This document shows positions 44,345 to 53,278 of a stretch of DNA of 64,000 bases, piece after piece. Origin of the DNA: Qipengyuania_C sp046254955 (GTDB lineage Bacteria; Pseudomonadota; Alphaproteobacteria; Sphingomonadales; Sphingomonadaceae). Where the stretch lies: positions 1,364,001-1,428,000 of the forward strand of contig NZ_JBJXRG010000001.1 in assembly GCF_046254955.1 (NCBI RefSeq), written 5' to 3'. Both the position numbers and the translations under genes were made by a program. Position 1 is the first letter of the stretch. Each line of letters opens with the position of its first letter. Below the pieces are notes generated by a model. The model ran no database searches, was not told where the DNA came from, and saw only the letters and a program-made list of their open reading frames with translations.

Positions 44345-46468
44345 TCACATTTCGACGCGCAGCCCGATCCGAGCTGTCAGCGCGTCGCCCGGCTGCAAAT
44401 TGTTATCGCCATGTGCGGAAGCAAAATACTTCTCGTCGAAAAGGTTATCCACATTCAGCTGCAGCCGGATGCGCTCGTTCACCGTGTAATAGGCAGCGGC
44501 ATCGACCCGGACGTAACCGGGCAGGGTGACTTTGTTTGAGAAACTGGCGAATTGCTCGTCCTGATAGATCACACCGAGGCCCAGCCCGAAGCTGTCGGTC
44601 AGGTCATAGTGCGTCCAGGCGGTGATCTGGTGCTCCGGCAACTGCTGCAGCCGCAAACCTTCAGAGCCGAATGTGCTGGTGTTGGTGATCTCGCCATCGA
44701 GATATGTGTAGCCGATGTTCGCGCGAAACTGCGGCGTGATTTCGCCGACCAGATTGAATTCGAGGCCCTTCGTGCGGCTCTCGCCGACCAGCGCAGTCAG
44801 CGTGGGATCGCTTGGATCGGGCCCGCGGGTATTGGTCCGGTCGAGCTGGAATAGCGCAGCCGTGACCAGCAATTCGGGGCGCGGTGCCCATTTCACGCCG
44901 ATCTCGTAATTGGTGAACTTCTCGGGTTCGAATTCCGCATTGCCCGGTGTGAGCAGGAAGAACTGGTCGCCCGCCTGCGGCAGGAAGCTCTCGGCATAGC
45001 TGGCGTAAAGCGAAATATTCTCGCGCGGCTTGACCACCAGCCCGAAACGCGGACTGACTTTCTCGTCGACCCGCGCGCCAGGTGTGTCGCTCAGCGCGTC
45101 GATCGTCTCGAGATCAAAACGATCCCACCGTAGACCCGCTATGATTTCGACGTAATCGCCGATTGCGATCTGGTCTTGCACATATGCCGACAGCACTTCG
45201 AGCTCGCTGCGACGATCACGTACCGGAGCGGTCAGGCTGATGGTTGGGAAGTCGAAGCTGACGTCGAGCGGCAAGATTGCCCGGCTGGTGGTTCCACCCA
45301 TGCCGTCGTTGAAGACCGCGTTGGCGCGGCCATTCGCGGAATCCTGCCAACTTGCCTCAACGCCGGCGAGGATCGTGTGATCCAGCGCCCCGGTCTCGAC
45401 CTGCCAGACCAAATTGGCTTGTGCGATCCAGTTCTGGCGGGTTTGGGTGTCGCGGTAGCCGGAGAATTCGACATCTGCGCCATCGTTCACCAATCCGCGC
45501 GGCAGGATGTTCTGGTAAGCCTTGTCATAGTCCGCAAACTGCACCGTAGCATTGGCCGAAAGCCCGCCCGAGAACTCGTGTTCCAACCGGGTGCGAGCGA
45601 TGTGGACCTGCACACTCGTATCGTTGAACTCCGGGGCGCCGAACAGGGTGTCGCGGAAGCCGAACAACGGGCCATTGCCATCGGCGGGATTGCCGCGATC
45701 GACCAGACGCTCGTCATTGTCGTAGGAATAGGTCGCGATCAGCTGTGTTGCGTCACCCAGCGCTAAAGTCGCAGTCGGCGAGATGCCGATGAAATGACCA
45801 TCATAGAAGTCGCGATTGGAATCGAATTCCTCGTATGTCGCGTTAAGGCGCACTGCCGCGCCATCGCTGACGCGTGTGGTCACATCGCCGCTAAGCGCCC
45901 ATGCGCCGAAATTGTCGATCGAGGCATCAAAGACGGGTGCATCGCCATTCAGCTTTGCCCGCTTGGCTACGCGGTTCACCGCGCCGCCACCACCGCCGCG
46001 TCCAAAGATCAGCGCATTAGCGCCCTTGAGCACTTCGATGCGCTCGATGTTATAGAGCGAGCGATAGTATTGTGCATCGTCGCGCAGCCCGTCGAGATAG
46101 AAGTCGGCCGTTGTCTCCTGCCCGCGAATGAAGATCTCGTCGCGGTGGCCTTCACCTGTTTCGAGGCTGATGCCTGGGACATAGCGGAGCGCCTGGCCCA
46201 GCTGCCGGATCGACTGGTCTTCAAGCTGGTCTTCGGTGATGAATGCGACTGTCTGCGGTACGTCAATCAGCGGTGTCGGGGTCTTGGTAGCGGTCGACCC
46301 GTCATTGGTGGCGTAGCCATCCTCGCGCTCGCCCGTGACGATGATATCTGTGGGCAGGTACTCGCGATCTTGGTGTTCGGCGTCACTCGTCGTTTCGGCG
46401 AAAGCGGGCATCGCTGCCAGCGAGGCGGCTATGGCGAAGACGCTGGAACAAATTTGAAAGTGAGGCAT
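44345..46468 (-). CDS. TonB-dependent siderophore receptor
   Basis: The 707-residue protein starts at ATG 46468, 6 bases after AAGGA, and has a signal peptide ending AMPAFAE. Plug domain: DVPQTVAFITEDQLEDQSIR, RGQETTADFYLDGLRDDAQY and GRGGGGGAVNRVAK. The beta-barrel runs from about residue 190 to the end (TARIGLRVEM), closing with Met rather than the usual aromatic residue. A TonB box is probably TDIIVTGE. The pattern is that of ferric-siderophore receptors (FhuE/FecA-like family). Two Fur-like palindromes lie upstream, fitting iron-starvation control. Confidence 0.94.
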   Translation of the reverse strand: MPHFQICSSVFAIAASLAAMPAFAETTSDAEHQDREYLPTDIIVTGEREDGYATNDGSTATKTPTPLIDVPQTVAFITEDQLEDQSIRQLGQALRYVPGISLETGEGHRDEIFIRGQETTADFYLDGLRDDAQYYRSLYNIERIEVLKGANALIFGRGGGGGAVNRVAKRAKLNGDAPVFDASIDNFGAWALSGDVTTRVSDGAAVRLNATYEEFDSNRDFYDGHFIGISPTATLALGDATQLIATYSYDNDERLVDRGNPADGNGPLFGFRDTLFGAPEFNDTSVQVHIARTRLEHEFSGGLSANATVQFADYDKAYQNILPRGLVNDGADVEFSGYRDTQTRQNWIAQANLVWQVETGALDHTILAGVEASWQDSANGRANAVFNDGMGGTTSRAILPLDVSFDFPTISLTAPVRDRRSELEVLSAYVQDQIAIGDYVEIIAGLRWDRFDLETIDALSDTPGARVDEKVSPRFGLVVKPRENISLYASYAESFLPQAGDQFFLLTPGNAEFEPEKFTNYEIGVKWAPRPELLVTAALFQLDRTNTRGPDPSDPTLTALVGESRTKGLEFNLVGEITPQFRANIGYTYLDGEITNTSTFGSEGLRLQQLPEHQITAWTHYDLTDSFGLGLGVIYQDEQFASFSNKVTLPGYVRVDAAAYYTVNERIRLQLNVDNLFDEKYFASAHGDNNLQPGDALTARIGLRVEM

Positions 46469-46479
46469 GGAAGTCCTTA

Positions 46480-46529
46480 TTGAGAATGATTCTCGAATGC
46501 TCCTGCTGCTATTGCGAGTAATTCGCAAT
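46480..46529. promoter_or_regulatory. two Fur-like palindromes between the TonB receptor and arsC
   Basis: Site 1 is TTGAGAATGATTCTCGAA at 46480-46497 and site 2 is ATTGCGAGTAATTCGCAAT at 46511-46529, a 19-mer with perfect 7-base arms. Both lie 12-61 bases in front of the receptor start and would overlap its promoter. They are likely Fur operators controlling the receptor; the arsC gene, on the other side, could also be affected. Confidence 0.65.
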
Positions 46530-46605
46530 TGCAAGCACTCAAATCGCCTTGCGGCAAATTTTCAGCGCGCTAGGTCGGGAAAACCACAGGATGAAGGGAA
46601 ATTCG

Positions 46606-46950
46606 ATGAAGGCGACTATCTGGCACAACCCCAAATGCGGCACTTCGCGCAATACGCTGGCGATCCTTGAGGAGCGCGATGGGGTAGAAGTCGAAGTTGT
46701 CGAATATCTCAAGAATCCGCCAAGCCGCGACAAGCTCGCGCAGCTCTTTGCCGATGCTGGAATGACACCCGCCGAGGGCCTGCGCCTGCGCGGTACTAAT
46801 GCAGAGGAACGCGGCTTGCCCAGTGCCGATGCCGATACCGTGCTCGACGCGATGGCGGCTGATCCGATCCTGATCAATCGCCCGATGGTCGAAACCGAAA
46901 AAGGCGTGCGACTGTGCCGCCCCAAGGAGACGGTCGAGGAAATTCTCTAG
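46606..46950 (+). CDS. arsC: ArsC-type arsenate reductase
   Basis: The 114-residue protein from ATG 46606 (behind AAGGGAAATTCG) has the glutaredoxin-linked ArsC signature IWHNPKCGTSRN with the reactive Cys11. DPILINRPMVETEKGVRLCRP near the end contains the arsenate-binding Arg. It is shorter than E. coli ArsC (141). It reduces arsenate to arsenite using glutathione, but no arsenite exporter lies beside it. The related Spx/YffB-like group is an alternative reading. It is divergent from the siderophore receptor. Confidence 0.88.
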   Translation: MKATIWHNPKCGTSRNTLAILEERDGVEVEVVEYLKNPPSRDKLAQLFADAGMTPAEGLRLRGTNAEERGLPSADADTVLDAMAADPILINRPMVETEKGVRLCRPKETVEEIL

Positions 46951-46960
46951 TCTAGGGACC

Positions 46961-48355
46961 CTAGCGTTTGCGCTCGCGGGTGAGCTCGCTGTCCGGCTGC
47001 AAGGTGAGGTAGCCATAAAGGAATACAATCGCGCAGAGCGCAACGATCAGGCCGAACCCCAGCCAGTCTGAATGACCGTATAGCCACACGCCCAGAGCGG
47101 GCGCATAGACGAAGCTCGCCCCAGCGACCGATGCGGTGATGCCCGAAGCCTGGCCTTGCTCTGCGCGAGTCACTGCGAGCGACGTGCCTGCGGTTGACCC
47201 TGGCCGAAACAAGCCGAAGCCGAGCGATGCAATCGAGTAGGCAAGTGCGATCGTGTGGATGTTACTGGCTACAGCAAGGTAAGCCGTGCCCATCGCAGCA
47301 ATTGCGATTCCCGAGAGCGAGGCTGCGCGAGGACCGAGATTGAGGCGTGGGATCAACCCCCACTGCGCGAGGAGGGTGGCAATTGCACCGCTCATCAACA
47401 CCAGGCCCACTGGCCCTGTGCCAAGGGCCGGCGTGTCGCGCAGATCAAGCCGGTCAAGCACAAGGAAGCCGGAGATGCCCAGCACCATGGCTTGCGCGTG
47501 GCCGCCAAGCAGGCCGATCGTGACCCACGCCCGCAGCCGGGGCTCGAACCATCGCAGACGCTTGGGATCAGCCGGCGGACCGGATTCACCCGCAATACCG
47601 TTCTCGTCGTCTTCGCTATCGTCCTGTCCGCTACTGCTGGAGCCGACCGAATAGGGCGCGTCGTAAGCGCTGCCACGTGCCGGGAACTGCGGTTCGTCAT
47701 TGGGTAACCGCCAGCGCAGAGCGATGAGCGTCAGCACCCCGATGGCAGCGAAGATGATAAACGGACCGGTCAGGCCCAGGAACGGCAGCACCATCAGCGG
47801 TGCCAGCGCTGGGCCGATCACCGTTCCCAGCCCGAAGCTCGATGCGATCAGCGAAAGCGCTTGGGTGCGCTCGGCGCGCGGTGTGCGGCTCGCCACGTAA
47901 GCTTGCACCGCCGGGGGCGCAGCGCTTCCAAAGCCGCCATAGAGGCTGCGCGCGAGAGCGAAGGCAACCAGCGCCGCGCTCACGGTGAGGACTCCGGCGA
48001 GCCCCAGCCATAGTGCGAAGCCGCACAGCGCCATCGAAACGATAAATCCCACCAGGCCCACGGCCATCATCGCCTTGCGCCCGCGCTGGTCCGACCGCCG
48101 CGCCCAGATCGGTGCACAGATCACCCAGAGCAGGGCTGACCAAGTATAGGCGAGGCTGATCCAGACATCATCTACTTCGAGTGCCGTCCCGATCGAGGGC
48201 ATCACCGATTGCATGGCAGTATTGCCCGCAGCAGTGACCAGCATGACCACGAACAGCAGCGACATGCGTTCGCGCGATATTGTGCGCCCCGGCACGGGCG
48301 CCGAGGTGCTTGTCAGCGAGGCATTTGCCGGAAGTTCGGGATCGCTGTCAGACAT
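46961..48355 (-). CDS. MFS transporter
   Basis: The 464-residue protein has 12 predicted transmembrane helices, with the MFS loop motif IWARRSDQRGRKAMM between helices 2 and 3. Between the two six-helix halves there is a long acidic cytoplasmic loop (about residues 225-265, rich in Asp, Glu, Ser) ahead of PPADPKRLRWFEPR. This family (TetA/multidrug-like, DHA1) often exports drugs; the substrate is unknown. It ends 10 bases from the convergent arsC gene. Confidence 0.92.
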   Translation of the reverse strand: MSDSDPELPANASLTSTSAPVPGRTISRERMSLLFVVMLVTAAGNTAMQSVMPSIGTALEVDDVWISLAYTWSALLWVICAPIWARRSDQRGRKAMMAVGLVGFIVSMALCGFALWLGLAGVLTVSAALVAFALARSLYGGFGSAAPPAVQAYVASRTPRAERTQALSLIASSFGLGTVIGPALAPLMVLPFLGLTGPFIIFAAIGVLTLIALRWRLPNDEPQFPARGSAYDAPYSVGSSSSGQDDSEDDENGIAGESGPPADPKRLRWFEPRLRAWVTIGLLGGHAQAMVLGISGFLVLDRLDLRDTPALGTGPVGLVLMSGAIATLLAQWGLIPRLNLGPRAASLSGIAIAAMGTAYLAVASNIHTIALAYSIASLGFGLFRPGSTAGTSLAVTRAEQGQASGITASVAGASFVYAPALGVWLYGHSDWLGFGLIVALCAIVFLYGYLTLQPDSELTRERKR

Positions 48356-48396
48356 GGCGCGGCGCTACGCTCGGCAACCCGGCCTTGCAATGGGAT

Positions 48397-49209
48397 TTAC
48401 GTTTCGGCTTGTGCTGCAAGCTGTTGGTGAACCGCAGCCAGCACCGCCATGAAAAGCGTGACCACGATGGCATTGGCAATCGATCCGAGGAACGCAGCCC
48501 CGATCAGTTGGGTCTGCCCTCCGATTGCCGCAAACACCAGGCCCAACAAGATGGTAAGGACTGTCATCACGATGATCACTGCGATGAACAAAAGCCCGAA
48601 GAACAGGATCAGCGATCCGACTTTGCCTCTGGTAAGCTTCCAGGAGCGGCCGAGTGCTGCAAAGGGCGAATGAATCCTCTCGATCGCGATCACGGGCGAG
48701 AGGAGGGCAAAGCGTACGAACAGGAAGATGCCCAGTGCCAATGCCAGTCCGAAACCAAATGTCGCTGCCGCTGGATTGCCCGTAGCCGCAAGGAGCCCGA
48801 ACGGTAGCCCCACTGCAAACATGAAGATGAAAGCCTGGATAATCTGGGCGAGAACATAGGGAAGCAGTCCGGCAAGGCCGCCGCGCAACGCTTCGCCAAC
48901 AGTGGGCCGGTTCGAATCGGTGAGCAGACGCAGCAGACCGAGCACCCCCACCGCCTGGATCAACGCAAGACCAACCAGGCCCGCAAAGAATCCTGCACCA
49001 AGCGAAGACAGCTGCGCCATAGCCTCATCGGGTGTTTCGGCAGGAGTAGTCTCAGCCAGTGGATTGGCAATCTCCGGAGCCAGCAGAGAAAGCGCAAAAT
49101 TCGGCAGAAAAAAGAACACCCCGGCGATGATGAGCACTACCTGCCGATTGCTGGAGAGCATGTTCATTGCCTTGCTCCAAGCACGGTTTGCATCGAATTT
49201 CACTGCCAT
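48397..49209 (-). CDS. multi-pass membrane protein (GPDPase membrane-domain-like)
   Basis: I choose ATG 49209, preceded by AAGGA at 8 bases, giving 270 residues. Earlier starts extend only into the divergent lipB region. Six hydrophobic segments are seen, for example VVLIIAGVFFFLPNFALSLL, YVLAQIIQAFIFMFAVGLPF and LILFFGLLFIAVIIVMTVLT. The pattern ALGRSWKLTRGKVGSLI is that of membrane domains related to glycerophosphodiester phosphodiesterase membrane families. No catalytic site is visible, so a structural or transport role is possible. Confidence 0.75.
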   Translation of the reverse strand: MAVKFDANRAWSKAMNMLSSNRQVVLIIAGVFFFLPNFALSLLAPEIANPLAETTPAETPDEAMAQLSSLGAGFFAGLVGLALIQAVGVLGLLRLLTDSNRPTVGEALRGGLAGLLPYVLAQIIQAFIFMFAVGLPFGLLAATGNPAAATFGFGLALALGIFLFVRFALLSPVIAIERIHSPFAALGRSWKLTRGKVGSLILFFGLLFIAVIIVMTVLTILLGLVFAAIGGQTQLIGAAFLGSIANAIVVTLFMAVLAAVHQQLAAQAET

Positions 49210-49265
49210 TCCCAACATCCTTGAAGCGCTTGCCTCTTGATAAGCGCGCCGCGCATCGCCACGCA

Positions 49266-49952
49266 ATGTCTATGGCCGATCTATCCGCCGAGACGATCGA
49301 ATGGCGCCGCGAAAGCGGCCAGGTGCCTTATCGTGAGGCGCTGGAAGTTATGCTCGAGCGCAATGCGGCTATTGCAAGCGGAAACGCGCAGGAACTGATC
49401 TGGCTGCTCGAACATCCGCCAGTCTACACTGCGGGCACCAGCGCTGCGAAAGACGAATTGCTCGATCCGCGTTTCGAGGTAGTCGAGGCGGGACGCGGCG
49501 GACGCTATACCTATCATGGCCCAGGCCAGCGTGTGGGATATGTGTTACTGGATCTCACCAAACGCGGGCGCGACGTGCGCTGTTTTGTCCATGCGCTCGA
49601 AGGGTGGGTGATTGCGACGCTACACGATCTCGGGGTCGAAAGCTGGCGGGCGGAAGGCCGGATCGGCATCTGGACGCGCGATATTGATGGGCGGGAGGCG
49701 AAGATCGGCGCCATCGGGGTGCGGATCAAGAAATGGGTCACCATGCATGGCTTTTCAGTCAATCTCGATCCGGACCTGTCGCATTTTGGCGGCATCGTTC
49801 CGTGCGGGATCGAGGAATTCGGCGTAACCAGTCTCAAGCGATTGGGGCTGGACGTTTCGGTGCAAGCCTTCGATGAAGTCTTGCAGAAACGCGCCGGGGA
49901 TTTTCTCGGCACGCTCGAAGCGGCGCGGTGCCGCGCTGAAGGAGTTGGCTGA
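49266..49952 (+). CDS. lipB: octanoyl-[ACP]-protein N-octanoyltransferase LipB
   Basis: The 228-residue protein from ATG 49266 shows all LipB hallmarks: EHPPVYTAGTS, RGGRYTYHGPGQRVGYVLLD, KIGAIGVRIKKWVTMHGF (catalytic Lys) and FGGIVPCGIEEFGVTSL (catalytic Cys). It moves octanoate from acyl-carrier protein to lipoyl domains in the first step of lipoate attachment. lipA is not in the window. The lipoprotein gene begins at the next base after its stop. Confidence 0.97.
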   Translation: MSMADLSAETIEWRRESGQVPYREALEVMLERNAAIASGNAQELIWLLEHPPVYTAGTSAAKDELLDPRFEVVEAGRGGRYTYHGPGQRVGYVLLDLTKRGRDVRCFVHALEGWVIATLHDLGVESWRAEGRIGIWTRDIDGREAKIGAIGVRIKKWVTMHGFSVNLDPDLSHFGGIVPCGIEEFGVTSLKRLGLDVSVQAFDEVLQKRAGDFLGTLEAARCRAEGVG

Positions 49953-50258
49953 ATGAGAGCGGTTTTCGGAATTATTGCTGTAACCACTTTGATGCTGGCC
50001 GGCTGCGGGGAAGAGAAAGTCGATCGGAGCAGTGACGACGACCGTACCGCCTCTGGCGAAGTACGCGGCGGGACAATCAGCGATGAAATGCTGCCGCTCG
50101 ATACGATCCGCTCGCAAAGTCCGCCGCTGCGGGTCGACACCAGGCCCGCTGCGGATGGAAGCTCGGATTCAGACACTGACAGCGAAGCAGATGCCGAAGA
50201 AGCGCCGGCTGAAAGCGAAAGCGATGTCCCTGCCGAAGCGCCCGCAGACGCGGATTGA
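49953..50258 (+). CDS. small acidic lipoprotein of unknown function
   Basis: The 101-residue protein has a lipoprotein signal ending LMLAGC (Cys18) followed by an unstructured, strongly acidic region (SSDDDR; tail rich in Glu, Asp, Ala and Pro, ending EAPADAD). No folded domain is recognisable. The ATG sits at the base after the lipB stop, so it is translated from the same message. Its stop is next to the convergent CitE-like gene. The acidic tail could bind metals or charged cell-wall components, but that is a guess. Confidence 0.75.
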   Translation: MRAVFGIIAVTTLMLAGCGEEKVDRSSDDDRTASGEVRGGTISDEMLPLDTIRSQSPPLRVDTRPAADGSSDSDTDSEADAEEAPAESESDVPAEAPADAD

Positions 50259-51179
50259 TCAGACGATCGGGCGCGCTTCCTGCAGCGTGCTCATCCCGGG
50301 TGCATCTTCCTGACCCAGTAAGCGCCTGGCTCGCGCGAGTTCGGGCGCGCCGATCCGCTGCCCCTTGTGGGCCACCGATTCCTGCCCCGGATTGCTGGCG
50401 AAGGTAGCCACAATCGCCTGTGCGTCGGCCAACTCGTCGCCGGTCGGCTCAAATGCCTTGTTGATCGCCGCGAGATGCGCCGGATTGCGCGCCATCATTC
50501 CGGTGAAACCGTCCGCCCGCGCTGCCTTCGCGGCATTTTCTGCTCCTTCGACATCCTTGGATACGGCGTGAGCAGATTCTATCGCCATCACGCCGCGCGC
50601 ATGAGCGGTTAGTAGAACGCTCGCCCGCACTTGCTGCATCGCGTCAGTGAAAACACCGCGGCCGTCGCGGGTACGCCGCGCACCCAGCGAGCGCGCCAGC
50701 GCCCGCGAATCCCAGGTCAGCCCGGCAAGCCGTGGATGAGATTCTTCCGCGAATGCCCTGATCCTCATCGCGTCACCGGCCCGGGTTCCCACCTGCGGAA
50801 CGATCCGCGTGGCGCCATGAGCGACTCCATTACGCTGCTCGACTTCGTAGATTTCAGCGGCAAGTTGCTGAAGCTGGTCCGGCCCACTGCACTCGGGCAG
50901 GAGCAAGCCGTCGGGTCCGGCCTGCATCACCACTTCGAGATCGGCGCGCCAGGCAGGATCATGGATCGGGCTGATCCGCGCCCAGCGCTCGAACTTGCCT
51001 TGCGCGAGCACTTGCTGGCGGTGCGAAGAAAGCCAGTCGCGCGCGGCCATGCGTGCTTCCTCCTTTTTGCGATCGCTCGCGGCATAGCCGCAATCGGCTA
51101 CGACAACCCCGGCTCCTGAAGTCGCAGCCATTGCCAGCTGCTCTTCTTCGTCTGCGCGCACTATGAGCCAGGATTTCAT
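50259..51179 (-). CDS. HpcH/HpaI (CitE-like) aldolase/lyase family protein
   Basis: The 306-residue protein resembles CitE/malyl-CoA lyase TIM barrels: WLIVRADEEEQLAMAATSGA (an altered form of the usual N-terminal motif), VVMQAGPDGLLLPECSGPDQ, ATRIVPQVGTRAG, LTWDSRALARSLGARR, and the C-terminal GFTGMMARNPAHLAAINKAF, the region for CoA binding in this family. It may split a CoA ester such as malyl-CoA. It begins 14 bases before the oxidoreductase gene ends on the same strand, so the two may be co-transcribed. Confidence 0.82.
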   Translation of the reverse strand: MKSWLIVRADEEEQLAMAATSGAGVVVADCGYAASDRKKEEARMAARDWLSSHRQQVLAQGKFERWARISPIHDPAWRADLEVVMQAGPDGLLLPECSGPDQLQQLAAEIYEVEQRNGVAHGATRIVPQVGTRAGDAMRIRAFAEESHPRLAGLTWDSRALARSLGARRTRDGRGVFTDAMQQVRASVLLTAHARGVMAIESAHAVSKDVEGAENAAKAARADGFTGMMARNPAHLAAINKAFEPTGDELADAQAIVATFASNPGQESVAHKGQRIGAPELARARRLLGQEDAPGMSTLQEARPIV

Positions 51180-51193
51180 CGTATCATCTCCGT

Positions 51194-52312
51194 CTAGCCT
51201 GTTGCCGCTGCCTGGGCCTGTTCTTCCGCCAGCGTCGGGTAATCGATGTAACCTTCTTCAACCGGGAAGTACCACGACTTGGGCACATTCTTGTTGGGTG
51301 CCCACTCGGCTCCAACGCGGATGCGTTCTTCAAGATCAGGGTTCGAGATGTAGGGGCGGCCGAAGCTTACGGCATCGCACTTGCCGGCCTCGATATCTGC
51401 CGCCGCAGAAGCTGCGTCATAGTCGCTATTGAGGATGAGTTTGCCCGAATAGATATCGCGGATCATCGGGCTTTGCTTGGGTACTTCGGTCGCACCGAAA
51501 GTACCGTCCGGACCCGGCTCGCGCAATTCGACAAAGGCCAGCGACAGCTCTTCGCAGACCTTGGCAGCCTCACCAAATGTGGTTGCTGGATCGCTGTCAT
51601 CGCAGCCTTGCGTTTCGCCATTGGGAGAGAGGCGCACTCCAACTCGGTCCGCGCCCCATTCGCCCACGCATGCTTCGAGAACTTCGCGCAGGAAGCGAAC
51701 GCGGTTGGTGGCCGGTCCGCCATACTTGTCATCGCGCAGGTTGGTGCTGTCGCGCAGGAACTGGTCGACGAGGTAGCCATTGGCCCCATGAAGTTGCACG
51801 CCATCGAACCCGGCTGCCTTGGCATTGGCCGCAGCGATCCGGTAATCTTCCACCACGCGAGCGACCTCGTCGGTCGGCAAGGCGCGTGCTTCGCCATGCG
51901 GAAGCCGGCCTTCGGGCGTATGCGCATGATCAGGCGCGGTCGTTGCCGAAGCCGATACCGGCGCTTCTCCGCCGAGGAAGTAGGGGTGTACGAGCCGTCC
52001 CATATGCCAGAGTTGAAGCACGATTTGCCCTCCAGCTTCGTGAACGGCTTTGGTTACCGGTTGCCAACCTTTTACTTGTTCCTGCGACCAGATACCCGGT
52101 GCAGATGGCCAGCCGGAACCTTCCTTGCTGATGCCGGTTGCCTCGCTGATGATCAGCCCTGATCCAGCGCGCTGGCGATAGTACTCGACCATCATCTCGG
52201 TGGGGACGACGCCCTCATTGGCGGCACGGCCACGCGTTAGAGGAGCCATGAAGATGCGGTTCTTGGCCTCGATCGCGCCCATGGTGAGCGGCTGGAACAG
52301 GATGTCGTGCAA
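51194..52312 (-). CDS. Old Yellow Enzyme-family alkene reductase
   Basis: I choose TTG 52312, preceded by GGAGAA at 6 bases, giving 372 residues that start HDILFQPLTMGAIEAKNRIF, as in other OYE members. An ATG at 52408 would add an unlikely 32 residues and run into the divergent gene. FMN and substrate motifs: APLTRGRA, LQLWHMGRLVHPY, LHGANGYLVDQFL and SFGRPYISNPDLEER. It would reduce activated C=C bonds with NAD(P)H, and NemA-like members also act on nitro compounds. Physiological role is open. Confidence 0.92.
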   Translation of the reverse strand: MHDILFQPLTMGAIEAKNRIFMAPLTRGRAANEGVVPTEMMVEYYRQRAGSGLIISEATGISKEGSGWPSAPGIWSQEQVKGWQPVTKAVHEAGGQIVLQLWHMGRLVHPYFLGGEAPVSASATTAPDHAHTPEGRLPHGEARALPTDEVARVVEDYRIAAANAKAAGFDGVQLHGANGYLVDQFLRDSTNLRDDKYGGPATNRVRFLREVLEACVGEWGADRVGVRLSPNGETQGCDDSDPATTFGEAAKVCEELSLAFVELREPGPDGTFGATEVPKQSPMIRDIYSGKLILNSDYDAASAAADIEAGKCDAVSFGRPYISNPDLEERIRVGAEWAPNKNVPKSWYFPVEEGYIDYPTLAEEQAQAAATG

Positions 52313-52384
52313 AGCGGATTCTCCGTTGATGTGGGCTGATACTATTTTCTTCGACCCTGCCGCGCGGCGCGCTAGGGCGCAAGC

Positions 52385-53278
52385 ATGAGTATTGAGAGTG
52401 CAACTCATTCGGGCGAGGATTCGCCGCTGCGGCGCGCTCTGCTGATTCTCGCCTTATTGGTCGGCAATGTGGCGCTCGCCTGCGGGCCATGGCTCGTCAG
52501 GCTGGCGGATACTGGCCCGGTTTCCGCCGGTTTCTGGCGTTTGTTTCTGGCGTTGCCGTTCCTAGCCTTGCTCGCGCGTAGCACCGGACAGAAGCTGACC
52601 GGCATCCCGCGCCGCACCCTTGTCCTCGTCGCACTGGGATCAATCGCCTTTGGGCTGGATCTCGCCAGCTGGCACATCGGCATCGAACTGACACGGCTCG
52701 GCAATGCGACGCTGTTTGGCAATGCCGGATCAATCGTGTTGCTGTTCTGGGGGTTCATCGTGGCGCGTGCGTCTCCGCGCGGATACGAATGGCTGGCGAT
52801 TGTCTTCGCGCTCACTGGCGCAGCGATCCTCATGGGGCGCAGCCTGGAGATTTCGACCTCGACCTTCATCGGCGACCTGTTTTGCCTCGCCGCAGGGCTG
52901 CTGTACGCGGTGTATCTCATCAATCTGCAAGGCGCGCGGCAAGCCATCGGCGGCTGGAGCCTGCTGGTCTGGGTCAGCATCTTCGCGAGCCCGTTGTTAC
53001 TCGTGATCGCGTTGGTGCTTGGAGAGCCGGTCTGGCCGACCGACTGGACTCCAATCATCGTCCTGTTCATTTCGAGCCAGCTCGTCGGACAAGGCCTGCT
53101 GGTCTTCGTACTCCGCCATTTCCCGCCGTTGGTCATCGGACTGGCGCTCTTGACCCAGCCCGCGGTCGCAGCACTGATCGGGTTCAGCGTTTTTGGCGAG
53201 CTGCTCACACCGCTCGACATCGCCGGGATGGTGCTGGTCGGCAGTGCGCTTGTCATCGCGCGGATGCGCAGCGGCTAA
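52385..53278 (+). CDS. EamA/DMT-family transporter
   Basis: The 297-residue protein has ten predicted transmembrane helices in two repeated EamA halves: residues 20-150 with ASWHIGIELTRLGNATLFGN and 155-297 with DLFCLAAGLLYAVYLINLQG. It probably exports amino acids or other metabolites. It is divergent from the Old Yellow Enzyme gene by 72 bases and its 3' end overlaps the DUF2254 gene convergently by four bases. Confidence 0.88.
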   Translation: MSIESATHSGEDSPLRRALLILALLVGNVALACGPWLVRLADTGPVSAGFWRLFLALPFLALLARSTGQKLTGIPRRTLVLVALGSIAFGLDLASWHIGIELTRLGNATLFGNAGSIVLLFWGFIVARASPRGYEWLAIVFALTGAAILMGRSLEISTSTFIGDLFCLAAGLLYAVYLINLQGARQAIGGWSLLVWVSIFASPLLLVIALVLGEPVWPTDWTPIIVLFISSQLVGQGLLVFVLRHFPPLVIGLALLTQPAVAALIGFSVFGELLTPLDIAGMVLVGSALVIARMRSG

